Source of the DNA: Arenicellales bacterium
GTDB lineage: Bacteria > Pseudomonadota > Gammaproteobacteria > Arenicellales > JAJDZL01
Direction: 5' to 3'
DNA length: 64,000 bases
NCBI GenBank assembly: GCA_958295885.1
Contig: OY282380.1
Span: 2,356,001-2,420,000, forward strand
Part shown: one piece after another, positions 60,201-64,000 of the stretch
How positions within the stretch are numbered: position 1 is the first letter of the stretch
Layout: each line of letters starts with the position of its first letter
Program-made: the position numbers and the translations under genes
Notes under the pieces: model-generated
The model's database searches: none
The model's input: only the letters and a program-made list of their open reading frames with translations
What the model was told of the DNA's origin: nothing

Positions 60201-61720
60201 GAGGAGTCCAGAAGCTGCTGATTGAACGCCACCGACGCCTGCCGCACCTTAAATATTGGTCTGCGAGCCAGCGTATGGCAGACATTTTCCAGCTTCTGCG
60301 GCTGGTGATCGGTCAGCTGATGCACGGTTTTTTTCAGGCTGCCCAGTGCAGATGACGTGGGTGCCGTAAAGGGCAGAACGAAGGACTGGTTCTGGTTGAT
60401 GGGGCGAGCGATTCTGTGCTTTGGCGCTTCGCGGATAATCGCATGTGCATTGGTGCCGCCAAATCCAAACGAATTTACTGCTGCGACGCGTGGATTGCCG
60501 TGCGGCTTAGACCAGGATTCAGCTTCCACAGGGATGCGAATCCTGAGATTTTCAAAGTCAATTTCCGGATTTGGTTCAAGAAAATTCAGATTCGGCGGTA
60601 TTGCCTGATGTTTTAATGCCAGAACAACTTTAATCAGACCGGCGATCCCCGCTGCAGCTTCTGTGTGTCCGATATTTGTTTTTACCGAACCGACCGGAAG
60701 AATTCTGGAATCGGAAGATTGTCCATAGGTTTTGCCAATTGCGGCGGCTTCAGCGAAATCTCCAAGGCGCGTACCCGTACCGTGTGCTTCCACATAACCG
60801 ATTTGTTCCGCGCCCATTCCGCAGCTGTCCAGGCAGTCTAGAATCATCTTGGTTTGTGCCTGCACGCTAGGCGCCATTAATCCGCTGGTCTTTCCGTCTT
60901 GATTGACGGTCGTGGCTAGAATGGTGGCATGGATTCGATCCCCGTTTGCGAGTGCATCACTGAGTCGCTTGACTAAAATCAGACCTGCTCCTTCTGCTCG
61001 TACAAAGCCGTCTGCTCGTGCATCAAAGGCATGACACTTCCCAGATTTTGTGAGCATTGTAGCCTGCGAAAACTCAATGTAGCTTTCAGGTGACAGAATG
61101 GCGTTGCAGCCGCCGGCGAATCCTGCGTCGATTTCTCCAGCAGCCAATGCCTTGCAGGCGGCATCCACTGCGGTCAATGACGAAGAACAGGCCGTGTCGA
61201 TCGTTATGCTCGGTCCTGAAAAATTGAAGCAGTAAGAAATGCGATTGGCGGCGATGCTTGTGGAACGTCCCAATCCGGTATAAGCCGATATGCTGCTTTG
61301 GTCGGAGAGTAAAAGTCGTTCGTAATCATGATTGATCACACCGGTGTATACGCCGGTTTCCAGCTTCGCTAATTCTTGGGGCGTAACCGCAGCATCGTCC
61401 ATGCACAGCCAAGCCAATTCGAGCAAAATTCTCTGCTGGGGATCAACGTCGATCGCTTCTCGTGGTGAGAGGCCAAAGAAAGCGGCATCAAAACGAAAAA
61501 TATCGTCGATGAAACAGCCGACTCTGGCGAAATCGGAATTTGGACCCCGTTCTGGCATGGGTTGAATTTCGAAGCGTTCGGGTGGAATGGATTCAACTTG
61601 ATCGACCTTGTTTCGGATGTCCTGCCAAAATTGATCCGGAGTTTCCGCTGCCGCTGGAAACCGGCAGGCCACGCCTACAATGGCGATCGGGCAAAACTGC
61701 GATATCCGATCGCGGTTCAA
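54275..61720 (-). CDS. Mono-modular highly reducing type I polyketide synthase
   Basis: This 2481-residue megasynthase is a single full module. KS, about 10-430: DTACSSS (Cys near 175), EAHGTGT (312), KTNIGHTEAAAG (350). AT, about 520-830: GHSVGE (619) and VAFHS (722), suggesting malonyl-CoA. DH, about 910-1190: HRLYGEIVFP (927). C-methyltransferase, about 1370-1520: EVGSGTGA (1402). ER, about 1760-2070: CASGGVGLA (1947). KR, about 2120-2310: GGTRGFG (2147) and YSAANAF (2287). ACP: GMDSLLAVEL (Ser near 2438). No thioesterase is fused. It resembles the small sponge-symbiont PKSs (Sup/Swf type) thought to make methyl-branched fatty acids by iterative use. No phosphopantetheinyl transferase is nearby. 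Confidence 0.95.
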   Translation of the reverse strand: MNRDRISQFCPIAIVGVACRFPAAAETPDQFWQDIRNKVDQVESIPPERFEIQPMPERGPNSDFARVGCFIDDIFRFDAAFFGLSPREAIDVDPQQRILLELAWLCMDDAAVTPQELAKLETGVYTGVINHDYERLLLSDQSSISAYTGLGRSTSIAANRISYCFNFSGPSITIDTACSSSLTAVDAACKALAAGEIDAGFAGGCNAILSPESYIEFSQATMLTKSGKCHAFDARADGFVRAEGAGLILVKRLSDALANGDRIHATILATTVNQDGKTSGLMAPSVQAQTKMILDCLDSCGMGAEQIGYVEAHGTGTRLGDFAEAAAIGKTYGQSSDSRILPVGSVKTNIGHTEAAAGIAGLIKVVLALKHQAIPPNLNFLEPNPEIDFENLRIRIPVEAESWSKPHGNPRVAAVNSFGFGGTNAHAIIREAPKHRIARPINQNQSFVLPFTAPTSSALGSLKKTVHQLTDHQPQKLENVCHTLARRPIFKVRQASVAFNQQLLDSSAATDFIGSSSHEAAPGIDSNSSIAFVFNGIGTSWVPNRNGLYAIEPVFRSTIDLCDALFSSVSSSFGVRSFFTGKSPNKGPSVERVHAVQFSLQVGLLELWKSWGVQPGAVVGHSVGEAAAAYAAGSIDLSSAVSIVAARAEALQKICGSGLMLAAAISARQTEEYAETANDQLFIAAINSDSSVTFSGTPAKVQLISNQFEKNRIFCRELELPVAFHSPLIDQCKNEIQAALSDMPLKQNEIRWYSSVSGAEMRIQETNENYWWENFRSRVRFSDAVNACLDDGHRVFVEIGPHPYLRVNLNECLQNRSVVGHVSWSLEKNKSDDLTMHAALAALFNLGHDVDWKRISPKSDICDLPGTVFNRKLYRKVIRKPLPLSRRKSNLPILSSALRDEFDHRCRQTWMIPLHVDQWPWLEKHRLYGEIVFPAAGYIEIVLEAAKYNLRADAHEISLIEFDRLFQLEPPADGGSSTLKLELICNDEFDSMRFQLEDASADVTYCQGQSSVLAASAPRVCQDGAEQGTSRPKSNHETEFLFDFPGFEGDDSAWIIRDASLLSRSEARIELERQSRQGARLDYCLDPALLDTCFRAASVFTEDSHPYLPVQIKRIEYWSGLRNRVACFIRKIRSSEATLTLSMDIVDLQGIVCARISELSLQSFTSNRTIQFAEDAVPQVFQPLWVRYQSSFNLETSTHQSKLYEFARSRARSYHRRRYYETIADGLASIAISYIGRCLHELGFNPSSCKSAPLRDLLQRCNVDAQQKSLFLSCLKLLQRHSLLQVADGKTSDSIQVDFLRKIPSDVQESVSNFLDQAEAAEYLSELLLISRCGLNLSKVISGQMTGLESLFPNGSMAGLRNFYASSPTCRIYNEILCESIHLILQSWEDDRPCRILEVGSGTGALLGSLLPILSEFRVRYTFSDISQSFIRQAKSRFRSYDFIHYQQYDINSDPFVQGLTQHEYDLILAFDTLHLARDLDLTLRHLRWLLQPDGYLHLIELTNEPAWARIVFGMLGDWWHRPEKDGFSRSPSRPCNEWRSALNQSGFECIASSRDSPESVESLHSVMVAQKSAGPIALPSVKPKEDRNLLVFCDDSPFSDQFIQRSSEHSVIAVKKGKQFAQSDSEYAVRPNSKEDYVRLAETVQRKRDLPSEVIFLWNFNEFNFLTESETLSSHNPTPAVTISYLLQAFHQNFNELREITLVTSNAHKMNRQMNLSGCMQATLWGVGRTIENEFPDTRCRMIDIDSTEPNSAEQLHEVLHSDIDSREIVLRNSQIHVSKLTRIRGFQAESQRTFANRLRCVQSGDLECLEYEAVATPIPKDDQVIIQVTAASLNFRDVMIALGALPDEMVTQGHMQSSLGIECAGTVAGIGPKVQKFESGDRVVALAKDCFASHVAADENLVARIPDSLRDEAIVGMPTAYVTALYCMDKMQGIQSGDSILVHCASGGVGLALVHLAQTRNLQVFATAGSEEKRRFLNLLGVRRVSDSRSRSFAEDFLKWTNHKGIDVVVNAISGETATANSTVLKPGGLLIELGKNEDRGSVHAAVKERNPQAKIEIVDIDRLWKENPEIISNYFHSLIHLIVDERVPVLPYRVFSSANVTAAFRHMAAAQHIGKVVVSTQRSAAPDMETTIRTAPNGPYVVAGGTRGFGFATVKWLCEQGAKVVIVISRSQTLPEQFRKFADEMLRSQIQIQHVAADIANLQELQTNFEDSVKEFSEIRGVFHCASNIDDHMIATLTERSDRRTNAAKISGAWNLYQVTKLKKPEFFLLYSSIASLLGPAGQASYSAANAFLDAFSDFLRDQAIRATSVNWGAVSDYGFVAENPKKSVETINSFGVAPLPAGSMLACLNSALAGSPMLSRLVITGMRGAARAWNGESATDASASSANQQGHPSPLSLQEKSRDWNSKVSACIARVFNMKEQEIDRSEPLIHYGMDSLLAVELSHLLKTHCNLQIAAVDLLEPLSTDDIVQYRNQPAH

Positions 61721-61784
61721 TGATTCACCATTGAATGTGAAGGATGAAGGTTCCGGATGGAATAAGCTGCCCGGCTAAATCTTT

Positions 61785-62105
61785 TCAAGAGTGCTGGAAG
61801 GTCACCGGAGTGCAATAAATTTTGTGAAGAAGCTGTATAACTTGTAAAGCGTTTGGATCGACGATTGAATAAAGCATGGTTTGCGCACTTCTCCGAGCTT
61901 CAATGATATTCTGATTTCGCAGTTTGGCCAGATGTTGGGACAGTGATGACTGCTGCAGACCTAGCAGAATCTGAAGTTCGCTCACAGATTTTTCTCCATC
62001 GGCCAGATGACACAATATCATCAGCCTCTGCTCATTCGCCAGCTGCTTTAGAAAATTGCTGGCTTCGGAGGCAATGTCCTGAAGTTCATCTGCGGCAATA
62101 TCCAT
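61785..62105 (-). CDS. ArsR family regulator, SoxR/BigR-like
   Basis: This 106-residue winged-helix repressor (LKQLANEQRLMILCHLADGEKSVSEL, LQQSSLSQHLAKLRNQNII) is of the ArsR/SmtB family. Lone cysteine residues are Cys near 32 and near 98 (IYCTP); a Cys pair acts as sulfur sensor in SoxR/BigR relatives. It is divergent from soxX, and a perfect inverted repeat lies between them, so it is the likely sulfur-responsive regulator of the sox operon. It could also affect the PKS gene 64 bp downstream on the same strand. Confidence 0.82.
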   Translation of the reverse strand: MDIAADELQDIASEASNFLKQLANEQRLMILCHLADGEKSVSELQILLGLQQSSLSQHLAKLRNQNIIEARRSAQTMLYSIVDPNALQVIQLLHKIYCTPVTFQHS

Positions 62106-62136
62106 GAAATTTCAAGAAGAATATTTTACGATTCAA

Positions 62137-62188
62137 TTTACACTCATGCAAAAACCTTTTATCATATTCTCTCTCTATATAGTGTAAA
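62137..62188. promoter_or_regulatory. Candidate ArsR operator: separated inverted repeat
   Basis: TTTACACT (62137-62144) and AGTGTAAA (62181-62188) are perfect inverted copies with 36 bp between, in the spacer between the ArsR gene and soxX. Two half-sites or two dimer sites for the divergent regulator are likely. Confidence 0.4.
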
Positions 62189-62348
62189 GGTCAGCGGTTG
62201 GTGCTTGCTGGCAAGATGCCACTTCGCATCTCCATTTGAGCTATGAATATATTAGCGGATTTTACAGATGGGAATCAGCGCTCATCGCACTTTTCAAAAT
62301 TAGAGTCAGATTCAGTCACAATAACCAAACTCAATATCGAGAGGCTAA

Positions 62349-62723
62349 ATGAATTCAAAATCTAGATCAATATTTGGAATTTGTCTGCTTATCGCTGCGG
62401 CGTCTTTTTCATTGTTTCAAGTTAATATGAGTTTTGCGGACAGCACAGACGACGTACTCGCAGAAGGCAGGGAGTTAACAGAAGACCGACAGAAGGGGAA
62501 CTGCTTGGCCTGTCATATCGTCGCTGACGGAGAATTTCCCGGAACCCAAGGCCCTCCTCTCATATTTATGCAGCAAAGATTTCCAGACAAGGCAAAGTTA
62601 AGGGCGAGAATTTATGATGCAACGGCGGCCAATCCAGATACGATGATGCCACCGTTCGGACGTCATGGTATTTTGACTGACGAAGAAGTCGATAAAATAA
62701 CTGAATATGTTTACACGTTGTAA
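62349..62723 (+). CDS. soxX: Sulfur oxidation c-type cytochrome SoxX
   Basis: This 124-residue secreted cytochrome (signal near SFSLFQVNMSFADS) has one haem site CLACH in GNCLACHIVADGEFPGTQGP and a likely Met ligand in PDTMMPPFG. With SoxA it forms SoxAX, which joins thiosulfate to the SoxY cysteine by oxidation in the periplasm. It is the first gene of the sox operon, 11 bp before soxY. Confidence 0.93.
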   Translation: MNSKSRSIFGICLLIAAASFSLFQVNMSFADSTDDVLAEGRELTEDRQKGNCLACHIVADGEFPGTQGPPLIFMQQRFPDKAKLRARIYDATAANPDTMMPPFGRHGILTDEEVDKITEYVYTL

Positions 62724-62734
62724 GAGGCACTCTT

Positions 62735-63211
62735 ATGGAAAAATTTCAACAGCACAGACGGACAGTACTCAAAGGAGCTCTCGCTTCAAGTCTGGTGGGA
62801 CTTGCGGCATCTTGGGGAATGTTAGGAAATGTCGCCCATGCAGCGAGACCCCAGATGGCGTTTGACGCAGAAGATCTTGACGGTACGCTGAATGCTCTTT
62901 TTGGAGAAGACAGCATTGCTGACAGTGACATGATTACCGTGAAAGGACCGGATATCGCTGAAAACGGTGCGGTAGTTCCAATCAGGGTAACGGCGAATGT
63001 TGAGAATGCTGAGTCAATTGCAATTCTAGTACCTGAAAACCCTGCTCCCATGGTTGCTGCGTTCGACCTGCAGTCTTCGATTTCACCTGAAATTTCGGTG
63101 CGAATCAAGATGGGCAAGACATCGGACGTAATTGCTTTGGTGCGCGCCGACGGCCAGGTGTTAAGGGGAGCGAAGGAAGTCAAAGTGACCATCGGCGGCT
63201 GCGGCGGCTAG
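62735..63211 (+). CDS. soxY: Thiosulfate carrier subunit SoxY
   Basis: This 158-residue protein has a twin-arginine signal (RRTVLKGALASSLVGLAASWG, cleavage near AHAARP) and the C-terminal carrier motif GGCGG whose Cys holds the sulfur intermediates. It is exported folded, probably with SoxZ bound. soxZ follows after 24 bp. Confidence 0.94.
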   Translation: MEKFQQHRRTVLKGALASSLVGLAASWGMLGNVAHAARPQMAFDAEDLDGTLNALFGEDSIADSDMITVKGPDIAENGAVVPIRVTANVENAESIAILVPENPAPMVAAFDLQSSISPEISVRIKMGKTSDVIALVRADGQVLRGAKEVKVTIGGCGG

Positions 63212-63235
63212 ATCGAATCAGTGAGGAAATAAATT

Positions 63236-63547
63236 ATGACTATGAAAGCAAAAGCGAAAGTCATCAGTGACGGCAGAGTTGATGTCAAACTGCTGATCAA
63301 ACACCCAATGGAAACCGGGCAGAGAAAAGACAGGAAAACGGGTCAGCCCATACCTGCTCATTTCGTCGATTCCGTAACCTGCCATTGGAATGACCAGGAA
63401 CTGCTGCGGGCGCACTGGGGACCGGCAATATCCAAAAATCCCTATTTGTCTTTCAAGCTGGATGGTCCAGCAAAAGGAGATGCAATCGTTATTCGCTGGA
63501 CCGACAACAAAGGTGAATCGGGCGAAAAAGAATATACGATTGGTTAG
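63236..63547 (+). CDS. soxZ: Thiosulfate carrier subunit SoxZ
   Basis: This 103-residue protein without its own signal has the SoxZ immunoglobulin-like fold (VDVKLLIKHPMETGQRKDRKTGQPIPAHF, and IRWTDNKGESG at the end). It binds SoxY and is exported with it. soxA follows after 43 bp. Confidence 0.94.
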   Translation: MTMKAKAKVISDGRVDVKLLIKHPMETGQRKDRKTGQPIPAHFVDSVTCHWNDQELLRAHWGPAISKNPYLSFKLDGPAKGDAIVIRWTDNKGESGEKEYTIG

Positions 63548-63590
63548 CATGAAAATCGTTGATTGATATCAGCAAGGAGAGTTTAATCGC

Positions 63591-64000
63591 ATGAAAAGGT
63601 TCTTGCTATCTGCACTGATTGGCAGTGTGCTGGCCGGTGTTTCGATACTGTCGCTGGCAACGCCGGAAGAAGATCTCAATGCATTTCAAAACTATTATCT
63701 GACCAAGTTTCCGGACGTTCCGAAAGAAGATTTCATTAATGGAATCTATTCGATCGATGAGAACGCCCGCGAGCAATGGATTGAACTTGAGGAATTTCCA
63801 CCGTATGAGCTGGCGCTTGATCGAGGTCAGACAGCTTTTGAAACACCATTTGCCAATGGTAAAACCTATGCGGACTGTTTTGAAAATGGCGGCATTGGCA
63901 TTCGCCAAAATTATCCGTTTTTTGACTTGGACCGCGGGCAGGTTGTCACTTTGGAGCTCGCGATCAACGAATGCCGCGAGGCCAATGGAGAAAAACCTCT
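63591..64000 (+). CDS. soxA: SoxA cytochrome, cut by the window edge
   Basis: The first 136 codons are present. A signal peptide (SALIGSVLAGVSILSLA) is followed by YADCFENGGIGIRQNYPFFD and LELAINECREANGE, both typical of SoxA. The first CxxCH haem site seen in di-haem SoxA is absent in this part, which suggests the single-haem type. AAGGAG lies 10 bp before the ATG. The C-terminal haem domain is outside the window. Confidence 0.9.
   Translation, partial: MKRFLLSALIGSVLAGVSILSLATPEEDLNAFQNYYLTKFPDVPKEDFINGIYSIDENAREQWIELEEFPPYELALDRGQTAFETPFANGKTYADCFENGGIGIRQNYPFFDLDRGQVVTLELAINECREANGEKP

Overview
The window reads as a piece of chromosome from an uncultivated, probably marine and possibly host-associated proteobacterium (Gammaproteobacteria most likely, inferred from gene content only). 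Pointers are a lanthanide-type methanol dehydrogenase (XoxF) with its quinoprotein relay genes, a Sox thiosulfate-oxidation operon, catabolism of ectoine-type osmolytes and proline, a mono-modular reducing polyketide synthase of the kind known from sponge symbionts, and many insertion sequences, introns and broken genes. No rRNA, tRNA or CRISPR array was recognised.

Layout. 1-890: wreck of a superfamily 1 helicase. 891-2452 (minus): DUF3280-like secreted protein and SoxH-like metallohydrolase, two members of the quinoprotein relay. 2565-10528 (minus): a tightly spaced operon with a PotABCD-type ABC importer, EutA, a PhyH dioxygenase, EutC and DoeA. Divergently at 10763-13966: a GntR/FCD regulator and a large dimethylglycine-dehydrogenase-like flavoenzyme. 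14469-16163: IS1634-type transposase. 16520-28450: the main PQQ/XoxF region, with two small secreted unknowns, a fused SoxYZ-like carrier, xoxF, cytochrome c, XoxJ-like binding protein, rhodanese-like protein, and a convergent five-gene ABC/beta-propeller/binding-protein set plus an MxaD-like protein. 29225-33064: PutA. 33-50 kb: a patchwork of decayed mobile and defence genes (DDE transposase pieces, truncated DruA-like DUF4338, IS66 piece, DUF262 remnant, frameshifted AAA/DUF4276 pair, a complete group II intron, a PD-(D/E)XK nuclease), interrupted by a Slam outer-membrane protein with a TbpB-like lipoprotein, a YHS protein and a kinase/aminotransferase pair. 50567-54278 (plus): SDR, lipoyl-ligase-like protein, mismatch DNA glycosylase, tandem-thioredoxin protein. 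54275-61720 (minus): KS-AT-DH-MT-ER-KR-ACP polyketide synthase. 61785-64000: ArsR regulator divergent from soxXYZA (soxA cut by the window edge).

How it may work together. XoxF would oxidise methanol or a related alcohol in the periplasm and pass electrons to the c-type cytochrome. The SoxYZ-like carrier, SoxH-like hydrolase, rhodanese-like and ABC proteins form the poorly understood accessory relay. SoxXYZA would oxidise thiosulfate, with the tandem thioredoxin a plausible periplasmic reductant. The Pot/Eut/Doe operon, the dimethylglycine-dehydrogenase-like enzyme and PutA point to use of nitrogenous osmolytes as carbon and nitrogen sources. The PKS probably makes a methyl-branched, reduced acyl chain. 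Function calls rest on motif reading only; no database search was possible.
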